Notes: a model not told the origin generated them from the sequence alone. 6,066 bases of DNA from Chloroflexota bacterium (GCA_005880055.1 VBJS01000100.1:1-6066); one strand, 5' to 3'; shown: positions 1 to 6,066, numbered from the stretch's first letter. Numbers and translations: made by a program.

Positions 1-1
1 A

Positions 2-250
2 ACTTTCGCGATTCCCGTAACCAGGCCCGAAGTCCGGCTACCTTGGCTCCGCGACAACCAGAGATTCGCGGATAAAGCGAGAGAAGCGCACAAAGTGAGC
101 CCAGCCTCGCCCGGGCAGACGGTCACCGCTGCTCAGCTCCAAGCCTTCGTCGGGCAATCCGCCGCCAAACAGTCTGCTGTCATGCTTAACAGCAAGTACG
201 CCGTCACACCAGCCTGCCGTTATACCAGCCCCCCATGCCTTCGCTTATGA
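2..250 (+). CDS. Unrecognised partial open frame (C-terminal end, cut by window edge)
   Basis: The frame is open from the window edge to a TGA at 248-250, about 82 codons, and its start lies outside the window. Codon third positions are GC-rich from roughly 100 to 190, as expected for coding DNA here. The translation includes LPWLRDNQRFADKAREAHK and then TAAQLQAFVGQSAAKQ, which look like amphipathic helices. The last 15 or so residues (with PACRYTSPPCLRL) look less protein-like, so the end may be frameshifted. I do not recognise the family. The stop lies directly against the stop of the convergent RHH gene, so the two ends overlap by six bases. It could be a real gene tail, a remnant, or chance; support is only moderate. 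Confidence 0.35.
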   Translation, partial: TFAIPVTRPEVRLPWLRDNQRFADKAREAHKVSPASPGQTVTAAQLQAFVGQSAAKQSAVMLNSKYAVTPACRYTSPPCLRL

Positions 251-535
251 TTCACGCTCGGCCAGGAGGCGAATAGCTAGTCGCACCAACGCACTCTTGC
301 TGCGGCCGCGGCGTCCCCTCCTGCGCTCGGTCAGCCACAAGTTCTCGAGGACGTCAATGGTGTCACGATCAAGATAAAAGGTTGCTTTCAGGAGCGCCTG
401 GTCGTCAGGCTGTTGTTCCGGTGAACTAGGCTGGGGGTAGGCATCTACACCAGCACTACGGTGTACGGGTGCCGCTTCATACGCTCCGTAAACGGCCTCC
501 AGCCCTCGGCCCTTCATGGATACCCTCTTAGGCAT
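245..535 (-). CDS. Ribbon-helix-helix (CopG/MetJ-type) DNA-binding protein
   Basis: This is a 96-residue protein whose C-terminal half fits a ribbon-helix-helix fold. The strand KATFYLD is at about residues 50-56, a first helix at about 58-73, a basic turn RRGRRGRSKS at about 72-81, and a second helix SALVRLAIRLLAE at about 81-93. RHH proteins bind DNA as dimers through the paired strand. They serve as antitoxins, plasmid or chromosome partition partners, or small repressors. The first 45 residues are Pro/Gln/Ser-rich and look disordered. The ATG at 535 is well supported: a GGAGGTGAT Shine-Dalgarno lies five bases upstream and the start overlaps the stop of the parA remnant as ATGCCTAA. That neighbour suggests a centromere-binding or autoregulatory role, which is inference. 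No toxin gene is visible beside it, so a toxin-antitoxin role is less likely. Confidence 0.72.
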   Translation of the reverse strand: MPKRVSMKGRGLEAVYGAYEAAPVHRSAGVDAYPQPSSPEQQPDDQALLKATFYLDRDTIDVLENLWLTERRRGRRGRSKSALVRLAIRLLAERES

Positions 536-839
536 GGTCGATCACCTCCGTTATTCGACGAAACGCCTCGGCGGCGTCGCTTCGTGGATCGAATTCCAAA
601 ATAGATTGGCCGGTGATGAGGGCGTCAGCCACCTTCACCCGCTGGGGAACGATGATATCGCTGACGAGTGGCCCGCAGATGCGGCGGAGTTCGTCCAGGG
701 CCTCGCGGGCATGAACCGTCCTTGGCACTTTGACCGGCAATATCGCCGCGATCCGGAGCCGGGGGTTGAATCGCTGTTGGATTCCCTTGATGGTGGCGAG
801 CAGACCGCCCGGTCCTGAAGCGGTACAAATAATGGGAAA
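528..839 (-). pseudogene. ParA-family ATPase, C-terminal fragment only
   Basis: About 103 residues match the last third of ParA/Soj/MinD-like partition ATPases. GGLLATIKGIQQRFNPRL and then RIAAIL correspond to the helix and strand after the Walker B region. HAREALDELRR, then IIVPQRVKVADALITGQS and ILEFDPRSDAAEAF are typical of the ParA C-terminus (compare the family pattern VIP..v.laeA...g.pil.ydprs.aa.ay). ParA ATPases dimerise on ATP, coat DNA non-specifically and move partition complexes. The N-terminal 150 or so residues, including the KGGVGKTT Walker A loop and Walker B, are missing. Similarity begins just after the stop of the upstream HTH gene, and this frame hits a stop inside that gene. 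No ATG is available; the first usual start is a TTG at about 740. It is therefore best read as a truncated remnant, although its end is still coupled to the RHH gene. Confidence 0.75.
541..549 (-). promoter_or_regulatory. Strong Shine-Dalgarno for the RHH gene
   Basis: Read on the minus strand, GGAGGTGAT is a nine-base match to the complement of the 16S rRNA 3' end, five bases before the ATG at 535. It lies inside the last codons of the parA remnant. It fixes the RHH start and points to translational coupling with the upstream frame. Confidence 0.78.
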
Positions 840-841
840 GG

Positions 842-1111
842 CTAGGGGGCTCTGGCGCGGGCGCTCTCCAGAAAGATTTCCAAGTCTTCAGGGCGGATGC
901 GCCACAGTCGCCCTAGCTTGAGCGCCGGCAGCCTGCCGCGACGCAGCCATCCATAGACGGTCCGCTCCGTTACCTGCAGTCTCTCCGCCCCTCTTGGCGC
1001 ACACCGCAGGGGAACCGCTGGGTTGAGCCTGGTCCGATAGTCCTTCCAAGGCGCGGTTACGACGCGCCGGCCCGCGTGAGTTTCCCCTGTCTGTCTGAGA
1101 TTCAGTTTCAT
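842..1111 (-). CDS. Excisionase/MerR-like winged HTH protein (HTH_17), possibly frameshifted
   Basis: This is an 89-residue frame. Residues 42-82 (AERLQVTERTVYGWLRRGRL, then PALKLGRLWRIRPEDLEIF) are a textbook excisionase-type HTH: recognition helix, basic wing, then the R-x-x-DL end. Such proteins bind DNA as Xis-like directionality factors or small regulators. The first 41 residues do not look like the family, which normally begins with LTVxEAAERL. In the next frame, bases 1002-991 encode VRQE, and one extra base in the G run near 988-991 would join it as VRQEGAERLQV. A one-base deletion (or sequencing error) there is likely. The ATG at 1111 has no clear Shine-Dalgarno; a weak TATCCT -10 element may lie just upstream in AT-rich sequence. 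The stop is followed directly by the parA remnant, with which it probably formed an operon. The fold is fairly certain; an intact product is not. Confidence 0.62.
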   Translation of the reverse strand: MKLNLRQTGETHAGRRVVTAPWKDYRTRLNPAVPLRCAPRGAERLQVTERTVYGWLRRGRLPALKLGRLWRIRPEDLEIFLESARARAP

Positions 1112-1298
1112 TTGCAGGGCAGGATACGAACGTTAATGCGAATTAATAAGAACCCCAAACGGGGCGCGAAAAAGTTGTTCCGAGAAGTACGCTGAGGTCT
1201 ACGAGCCACATCCTTGCGACCAACAGCCAGGCGGCCTCGCGGTTGCCACATAAACGGCGCCGATAAGCGGCCAGGCTCCTTCGTTGCGATATCTGGCA

Positions 1299-1418
1299 GA
1301 GGCCGCTGACGCGCGAGGCGATGTTGACGGCGCCGCCGTAGACGTTGTTGTCCTCGCGGATCACGTCCCCTGCATGCAACCCGAGGCGCAGCGGCACTTG
1401 GGGATCTCCACCGGTATT
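1299..1418 (-). pseudogene. Class III nucleotide cyclase fragment (minus strand)
   Basis: Read on the minus strand this encodes NTGGDPQVPLRLGLHAGDV, then IREDNNVYGGAVNIASRVSG, then L. That is the central part of a class III adenylate/guanylate cyclase domain: the LRxGLHxGxV strand, the acidic DNN turn, and the GGAVNIASR helix with the transition-state Asn and Arg. Similarity stops after SGLC at about 1296. The same frame then runs to a stop at 1143 through sequence with no cyclase character. The N-terminal FTDI and GDG metal-binding parts and the C-terminal end are absent, so this is a remnant. It points away from the other cyclase fragment at 1430-1633. The exact left and right limits are estimates from similarity. 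Confidence 0.7.
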
Positions 1419-1429
1419 CGTCCCGTATA

Positions 1430-1633
1430 CTTGAGGAGGGGAACCTTTACGGCGGCGTGGTGAATGTCGCGTCCCGGATTAGCGAGCTGTCGGCGGCGGG
1501 GGAGGTGCTGGTATCGGAGACGATGCGGTCGCTGGCGCGAACGTCCACCGGCGTCCGCTTCGAGGACTTTGGGGAGCAGGCATTGAAGCGGGTCGAAGAG
1601 GCGATGCGCGTATGGGTGCTGCAACAGGCGTGA
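1430..1633 (+). pseudogene. Class III nucleotide cyclase, C-terminal fragment (plus strand)
   Basis: A 67-codon frame ends at TGA 1631-1633. It encodes the second half of a class III cyclase domain: EEGNLYGGVVNVASRISEL with the catalytic Asn-x3-Arg pair, AAGEVLVSETMRSLA, the FEDFGEQALK strand carrying the phosphate-binding Lys, and the closing VEEAMRVWVL strand. The usual N-terminal half with the two metal-binding Asp residues is missing. Upstream, a GISTGI peptide at about 1401-1418 in another frame may be a frameshifted continuation. The last 22 bases overlap the annotated start of the large cyclase gene, and TGA overlaps an in-frame GTG as GTGA. This is either the tail of a once-complete upstream cyclase gene or a leftover from tandem duplication of the neighbouring gene. 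Confidence 0.72.
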
Positions 1634-4600
1634 CGGCACAAGACCAGCCGGAAGGCATCATCACCGTCCTCTTCACCGACATCGTCGGCTCCGCTGCCCT
1701 CAAGACCGCTCACGGCGACGACGGCGCTCAGGACCTCGTGCGCGCCCATTTCGACTTGCTGCGACAGCAGATCGACACCCATCGAGGCCGCGAGATCAAG
1801 ACCCTCGGCGACGGCCTAATGGCCACCTTTGTCTCCCCGCGCAACGCCGTCTCCTGCGCCATCGGCATGCAGCGCGCCCTTGCAGACGGCAATCGCGCCA
1901 GGCCCGATGACCAGCGGCTTCAGCTGCGTGTCGGCCTCAATTCCGGCGAAGCCATTCGTGAAGACGGAGACCTCTTCGGCTCCACCGTAGACGCCGCCGC
2001 TCGCATCTGCGCAAAAGCCGCCGGCGGCCAGATCCTCACCTCAGAGACCGTCCGCGGCGTCGTGGGCGCGACCAAAGATATCCAGTTCGCCGACCGCGGC
2101 CGCTTCCGCTTGAAGGGCTTTCCTGACCGCTGGCGCCTCGTGGAAGTCGTGTGGCAGGAGAAGGCGCCGGCCCCCCGCGCTCCCGTCCTCGCCGAGCGCA
2201 CCCCGTTCGTCGGTCGCGAGGTGGAACGTGCAGAGCTCCGGCGTCTCCTCGAGCAGGCTATCGGCGGCCACGGCGCCCTAGTGATGATCGGCGGCGAGCC
2301 CGGCGTCGGCAAGACGCGGCTATGTCAAGAGCTGATGGCCGAGGCTCGCCAGCGTGGTATGACGGCCATGATCGGCCACTGCTACGAGGTGGAGGGTGCG
2401 CCGCCCTACATACCCTTCGTGGAGATACTGGAGGCCGCAGCCCGTATGTTCCCCCTGGATGCGCTGCGTAATGCCCTGGGCGACCACGCGCCTGAGGTGG
2501 CCAGGCTGATGCCGGAGTTGCGCCACGTGTTTCCGGATATTCGCGAGCCTCCGCAGCTCCCACCAGAGCAGGAGCGGCGATACCTGTTCAACGGCATGCG
2601 CGAGTTCATCGCCCGGTCTGGCCGGGCGCAGCCGTTGCTGCTAATTCTGGACGACCTACACTGGGCGGACGACGCCACGATGCTGCTGGTCCAACACGTG
2701 GCTCAGGAACTACACGAGATGCCGGTACTGGTCCTGGCTACCTACAGGGATGTGGAGCTCAACGTGGCGCGCCCTTTAGCGAATGCGCTTGAACAACTGG
2801 TCCGCCAGCGTCTGGCCCAGCGGCACCCTCTCAAGCGCTTCTCGGAGGCGGGTGTAGAGGCCATGCTGCGGGCCCTCAGTGGCCAGGAACCGCCCGGCCC
2901 GTTGGTTGGGGCGATCTACTCCGAGACGGAAGGTAATCCCTTCTTCGTGGAAGAGGTGTTCAAACACCTTAGCGAGGAGGGAAAGCTGTTGGATCCAGAG
3001 GGGCGGTGGCGCTCGGATCTCCACATCGACGAGCTGGATGTACCCGAAGGCATTCGCCTGGTCATCGGGCGGCGCCTGGAGCGGCTGAGCGAAGAGGGCC
3101 GTAAGATACTCACGGCCGCGGCCATGATCGGCCGCGGCTTCAGCTTCGACCTTCTTAGTGCGATTAGCGGTGCTGGTGAGGACGCCCTGCTCGACGCCGT
3201 GGACGGGGCGGAGCGTGCCCACCTCATCGCCGCCGCCTCTGAGGGTCCCGGCGAGGCCCGCTTCACGTTCGCCCACGAGCTGATCCGCCAGACGCTGGTC
3301 AGTGGCGTCTCCCTGCCGCGACGCCAGCGCCTCCACCTGCGCGTCGCGGAGGCCATCGAGCGCGTCTACGAGGCCGACCTGGAGCCGCACGCGGCGGACC
3401 TGGCCTATCATCACTTGCATGCCGGAGCGGCGATGGAGGCGCAGAAGACTGTCCGCTACCTGTGGCTGGCGGGGGAGCGAGCCCAGGCGGCGGGCGCATT
3501 CGAAGAGGCGCTCCGCCATTACGAGAAGGCCATACCGTTGCAACCTGCCGGCGAGCCGCGTGGGCTGGCGGAGCTTTGGTTCAAGCGAGGCTTGGCCCGG
3601 CGCAGCCTCGGCCGCTCGGACGAGGCGTTAGCCGACTGGCGCAAGGCGCTCGCCGTGTATGAGAAACTGGGCGATATCGAGGCTGTGGGCCGCATCTGCT
3701 CGGACATCGTCATTCAGCTCGCGTGGCGCGCCCGTTACGTGGAGGCGCTGGAGATCAGCCAGCGTGGCCTCTCCGCCCTGGGCGAGGGGGCAAGCGCAGA
3801 CCGCTGCCGTCTCCTGGCCGTTTCTGGACAGGTCCTCAGCGGGGCTGGGTCCTACGCCCCGGCCGACAGTATGATCGCGCAGGCGATCGCCATGGCCCAG
3901 GAACTCGGTGACCAGGGCCTGCTGGGGTATGTCCTCACCTGGAACAGCCGCCACCGCATGTACTACATGCAAGATCACGAAGTCGTCGAGACCGGGTTGA
4001 GGGCGGCGGAGTTGCTGCGCTCTGAGGGCAACCTCTGGGACCTGGCCGAAGCATTGGCCTTCACGGGCCACGCCCTCGTTCATCTCGGGCGTTTCGAGGA
4101 AGCGACACAGATCTGTCGGGAGCTTGAGCCTCAGGTCAACCGTCTCGGCCACCCGGGCGCTCTGATGATGATAACCGCAACCATGGCGAAGCACGAGGTG
4201 TTTACAACTGGCGATCTCGACCGGTGGGTGGAGCGGGGCCGTGAAGGTATACAACTCTGTCTCGAAGCAGGTTTTCCGTGGGTGTCTCACTTTCGTACAT
4301 GTGTCGGACTCGGCTACTTTTGGCGGGGACGCTGGGAGGAGGCGGCGAAGCAGTTCGAGGAAGCGGCCGCGCAGGAGCCCCCGGGGTTCATGGCAGGCGT
4401 CGACTGGTCCTCCCTCTTCTTGTTTAGGGCCTACACTCAACCCGCTTTAGCTAGAAGTATGCTACGCCAGAAAAGAAGACGGCTACCCCTCCTACTAGAT
4501 GGCCTGCGTCGAGGTGGAGGGCTCCAGGGCGTGAAGGCGCTGCGGCTGCTGAGGGCCTCCATCGGGGGTAGAGAGTCTCACTTGGCGCTGCTCCGCCAGC

Positions 4601-5055
4601 AGATGGGCGACCTTCCCAAGCCTGGGCGAGCCAACACCTTCGGCGCCTGGATCATGATGGTAGGGGTGGTTGAGGGGCTGCTGGCCCTCGGCGAACAAAA
4701 GGAAGCGGCGAGGCTCTATCCCGTGGCGCTGCAGGCGGGCAACGGGGGCGCTGTGGTCAGCTGGCCCAACTCAAGGCTGTTTGAGACAGTGGCCGGTATG
4801 GCGGCGGCGGCCGGGCGACAGTGGGAGAAGGCGGAGAAGCATTACGAGGCTGCCCTGCGCCAGGCCCACGAGCTCCCCATCGTCATCGAGCAGCCGGAAG
4901 TGCGCCGCTGGTACGGCCGTATGCTCATCGACCGCGACTGGCCGGGCGACCGCGACAAGGCGTTCCGGCTGCTCACGGAAGCAGTCGCCATGTACAAGAA
5001 GATAGGCATGCCGAAGCACGTCGAGATGGCGGAGAGGATGCTGCACGATGTTTAG
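1612..5055 (+). CDS. Adenylate cyclase-like domain fused to STAND AAA ATPase and TPR repeats
   Basis: This is a 1147-residue multidomain signalling protein, with no signal peptide or membrane segment, so cytoplasmic. Residues 16-180 form a class III cyclase domain: VLFTDIVGS (metal Asp23), KTLGDG (adenine-selecting Lys63, metal Asp67), LRVGLNSGEA, DLFG (Asp120, second adenine-selecting position), VDAAAR (Asp127 in place of the usual transition-state Asn, Arg131) and RLKGF (Lys168). Residues 195-400 form an AAA_16/STAND ATPase: FVGRE, Walker A GEPGVGKT at 228-235, Walker B LLLILDD at 342-348, and ATYRD near 376-380. EGNPFFVEEV and a winged-helix region follow, to about 600. From about 615 to the end the chain is helical and TPR-like. 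By family knowledge, the STAND and TPR parts sense a ligand or partner and gate the effector, here probably cAMP synthesis. The start may be ATG 1612 (weak AAGAGG ten bases upstream) or GTG 1630, which overlaps the previous stop. Residues 939-963 use codons unlike the rest. Confidence 0.92.
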   Translation: MGAATGVTAQDQPEGIITVLFTDIVGSAALKTAHGDDGAQDLVRAHFDLLRQQIDTHRGREIKTLGDGLMATFVSPRNAVSCAIGMQRALADGNRARPDDQRLQLRVGLNSGEAIREDGDLFGSTVDAAARICAKAAGGQILTSETVRGVVGATKDIQFADRGRFRLKGFPDRWRLVEVVWQEKAPAPRAPVLAERTPFVGREVERAELRRLLEQAIGGHGALVMIGGEPGVGKTRLCQELMAEARQRGMTAMIGHCYEVEGAPPYIPFVEILEAAARMFPLDALRNALGDHAPEVARLMPELRHVFPDIREPPQLPPEQERRYLFNGMREFIARSGRAQPLLLILDDLHWADDATMLLVQHVAQELHEMPVLVLATYRDVELNVARPLANALEQLVRQRLAQRHPLKRFSEAGVEAMLRALSGQEPPGPLVGAIYSETEGNPFFVEEVFKHLSEEGKLLDPEGRWRSDLHIDELDVPEGIRLVIGRRLERLSEEGRKILTAAAMIGRGFSFDLLSAISGAGEDALLDAVDGAERAHLIAAASEGPGEARFTFAHELIRQTLVSGVSLPRRQRLHLRVAEAIERVYEADLEPHAADLAYHHLHAGAAMEAQKTVRYLWLAGERAQAAGAFEEALRHYEKAIPLQPAGEPRGLAELWFKRGLARRSLGRSDEALADWRKALAVYEKLGDIEAVGRICSDIVIQLAWRARYVEALEISQRGLSALGEGASADRCRLLAVSGQVLSGAGSYAPADSMIAQAIAMAQELGDQGLLGYVLTWNSRHRMYYMQDHEVVETGLRAAELLRSEGNLWDLAEALAFTGHALVHLGRFEEATQICRELEPQVNRLGHPGALMMITATMAKHEVFTTGDLDRWVERGREGIQLCLEAGFPWVSHFRTCVGLGYFWRGRWEEAAKQFEEAAAQEPPGFMAGVDWSSLFLFRAYTQPALARSMLRQKRRRLPLLLDGLRRGGGLQGVKALRLLRASIGGRESHLALLRQQMGDLPKPGRANTFGAWIMMVGVVEGLLALGEQKEAARLYPVALQAGNGGAVVSWPNSRLFETVAGMAAAAGRQWEKAEKHYEAALRQAHELPIVIEQPEVRRWYGRMLIDRDWPGDRDKAFRLLTEAVAMYKKIGMPKHVEMAERMLHDV

Positions 5056-5602
5056 TTGCATCGGGCATAATGGGCCCGCCAGTCGCGCTTCAGGCCAATA
5101 TCGCGAAGTACTTCGGGCTCAAGTAGAGGTAATACTTCCAGATGGCCATCGCCCGAAAATGTATCCGCTCCAAAAGTCAGGCGGTTAGTTACAAACAGTA
5201 TTCGTCACCACGCCTGTCCACGCTAACACAAAGCCCGTCAAGTGGCTTCTGGACAAGGAGGGATAGTCAAGGTCAGGTTGCGAAATCGGTCACGTCAGCG
5301 CACTCGTAGAGCCGACCCTGTGGAAATCTTGTAAGGACCTTCGGTCGAACATCACCGACATCACGAAGCTGACCGGCCTCTCCGGCCGGCGCTGAACGCC
5401 GTGAGCGCGATCTCGAGTCTCGCGCAGATCTAACTGGTAACTCGGCTATAGTTGAGACCGTCTCTTGATACGAAATGGCATCGAAACGCTGCCGATATCA
5501 CCCTTCGCCATGGACAGGGCTCGTTCGCCCCGACGCGAACCCTCGCCTGTCCTCTGACTGCGCTGGAGCCAGCCGCAACTGAGGCTCCAATCCGGGGACA
5601 AC
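5056..5602. other. About 550 bases without a convincing gene
   Basis: No frame here is long or protein-like over its whole length. No clear rho-independent terminator follows the large gene: a GC stem with arms 5373-5378 and 5384-5389 exists but has no T run. The frame 5282-5395 (with VEPTLWKSCKDL, then ITDITKLTGLSG) and a second frame 5389-5433 (ALNAVSAISSLAQI) look together like a frameshifted scrap of a winged HTH regulator, at low confidence. A promoter for the small gene at 5603 would have to lie here; a TATAGT at 5447-5452 has no matching -35 box. Confidence 0.5.
5564..5589 (+). repeat. Short inverted repeat (possible leader hairpin)
   Basis: TGGAGCC at 5564-5570 and GGCTCCA at 5583-5589 are perfect complements, giving a seven-base stem with a 12-base loop. 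It ends 13 bases before the ATG at 5603, just ahead of a weak GGGGA ribosome-binding site. It could be a hairpin in the leader of the small gene, or an operator. There is no T run, so it is not a standard terminator. A stem this short can occur by chance. Confidence 0.28.
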
Positions 5603-5785
5603 ATGGCGAACTCGCATGACGGCCGTATTGATGAGCTTCATGGTGCCTTAGCTGCGGCACTGGCTCGCGGAGACGACGAAGAGGTTCGCAATCTTCTATC
5701 ACAGATCGGGAGAGCTGAACTGAGGGCCAACGCGCCCAAGAAGCGCATCCAGCCACAGCCGGCTGACGGTGACGGCCCAGCGTAA
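5603..5785 (+). CDS. Small hypothetical protein
   Basis: This is a 60-residue frame starting at ATG, with GGGGA four bases upstream as a weak ribosome-binding site. Residues 7-42 (RIDELHGALAAALARGDDEE, then VRNLLSQIGRAELR) would form one or two charged amphipathic helices. The tail is Lys/Pro/Gln-rich and ends in DGDGPA, so it is probably disordered. I do not recognise a family. There is no membrane segment or signal peptide. It stands alone, convergent with the receiver-domain fragment, with only eight bases between their stops. Composition and helix pattern favour a real small gene over chance, but codon bias is mild and the call stays uncertain. Confidence 0.42.
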   Translation: MANSHDGRIDELHGALAAALARGDDEEVRNLLSQIGRAELRANAPKKRIQPQPADGDGPA

Positions 5786-5793
5786 CGAATCGG

Positions 5794-5979
5794 TTACCCG
5801 GCGCTCGAAGCCAGAACCTCGACGAGCTGGACCACTTCGATCGGGTCGAAGGGCTTGCTGACGAACACGTCGGCTGCGTGTCCGGGAAGTTCTACGTACA
5901 AAACACCTTCCCGAAGGTGCACGGAGTGGTTAGCCCGCTGGCGTGGCCCAATCGGCAAACCCCTCGCGGTCTGTATCAC
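5794..5979 (-). pseudogene. Response-regulator receiver domain, C-terminal fragment
   Basis: The end of this frame, HAADVFVSKPFDPIEVVQLV, matches the last part of CheY-like receiver domains. There a conserved Lys-Pro (Lys42-Pro43 here) follows an Ala/Gly-rich turn and a hydrophobic strand, and precedes the final helix that begins DPxEL. In complete receivers this Lys contacts the phosphorylated Asp. Residues 1-30 do not resemble a receiver. The phospho-acceptor Asp region is not present in this frame, which meets a stop near 6015. The GTG start at 5979 has no clear ribosome-binding site. The fragment is therefore either a decayed receiver gene or one frameshifted near 5890-5920, with the rest possibly beyond the window edge. 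The stop is at 5794-5796. Confidence 0.55.
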
Positions 5980-6066
5980 CTGGCGTTCCCGCGCGCACCA
6001 CCGCTGGAAGGTACGCCGCGAGGCTCACCGACCCGTCGTGCTGGTCGAAGTCGACGACAGACTTCG

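Noticed and set aside
516..818. A 100-codon + strand frame opposite the parA remnant and the RHH gene start
   Set aside because: It is antisense to a recognisable ParA C-terminus and a strong Shine-Dalgarno, and its own translation resembles no protein family.
1433..1441. GAGGAGGGG considered as a Shine-Dalgarno for a start upstream of the large gene
   Set aside because: No start codon lies at a proper distance, and the bases encode the EEG of the cyclase fragment.
2776..3543. A 255-codon minus-strand frame inside the large gene
   Set aside because: It mirrors the STAND/winged-helix coding region; high GC makes long antisense frames common, and the + strand carries clear domain motifs.
3628..4440. 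A 270-codon minus-strand frame inside the TPR region
   Set aside because: It is a shadow of the + strand TPR coding sequence with no domain motif of its own.
5104..5115. A perfect 12-base palindrome CGAAGTACTTCG after the large gene
   Set aside because: About one such palindrome is expected by chance in 6 kb, and there is no loop or T run to make a terminator.
5373..5389. A CCGGCC / GGCCGG stem considered as a terminator
   Set aside because: No T run follows, it is more than 300 bases from the large gene's stop, and it lies in a stretch with possible coding character.
5430..5756. A 108-codon minus-strand frame opposite the small hypothetical gene
   Set aside because: The translation is low in motif content and rich in Arg, Ser and Cys, typical of antisense reading; the + strand frame with an ATG and a ribosome-binding site is the better choice.
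5930..6064. A minus-strand open frame at the right edge (with SVVDFDQHDGSVSLAAYLP)
   Set aside because: It looks coding by third-position GC, but it is only 44 codons, cut by the edge, in a different frame from the receiver tail, and not recognisable; it could be the upstream part of a frameshifted gene.

Overview
The window looks like a high-GC bacterial chromosome fragment. It holds one large intact gene among several truncated or frameshifted gene remnants. Class III nucleotide cyclase fused to a STAND-type AAA ATPase and a long TPR tail, plus extra cyclase fragments beside it, is a combination common in Chloroflexota and also seen in Actinomycetota. I favour Chloroflexota, as an inference from gene content only. 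I see no RNA gene, CRISPR array, transposase or integrase.

Left part (1-1111): the first 250 bases carry an unrecognised open frame on the + strand, cut by the window edge. Facing it is a minus-strand set read right to left: an excisionase-like winged HTH protein (842-1111), the C-terminal third of a ParA-family ATPase with no Walker A region (528-839), and an intact ribbon-helix-helix DNA-binding protein (245-535). The last two overlap at ATGCCTAA and the RHH gene has a near-perfect Shine-Dalgarno. This resembles a small partition or regulatory cassette that has partly decayed.

Middle (1112-1633): two short class III cyclase remnants stand head to head, one on each strand. Both span the same catalytic motif, so they come from two gene copies and not from two halves of one gene. 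The + strand remnant runs into the start of the large gene.

Core (1612-5055): a 1147-residue protein with an N-terminal adenylate cyclase-like domain, an AAA/STAND ATPase module and a TPR C-terminal half. It is likely a cytoplasmic signalling protein in which ligand or partner binding by the TPR part and ATP binding by the STAND part would control the cyclase. Its cyclase domain has Asp where the transition-state Asn is expected.

Right part (5056-6066): about 550 bases without a convincing gene, with a faint frameshifted helix-turn-helix-like trace; then a small hypothetical + strand protein (5603-5785); then the C-terminal end of a response-regulator receiver domain on the minus strand (5794-5979). 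I did not find a convincing new biological system. The most notable points are the cyclase graveyard beside an intact paralogue, the Asn-to-Asp change in that paralogue, and the preserved coupling of an RHH gene to a gutted parA.
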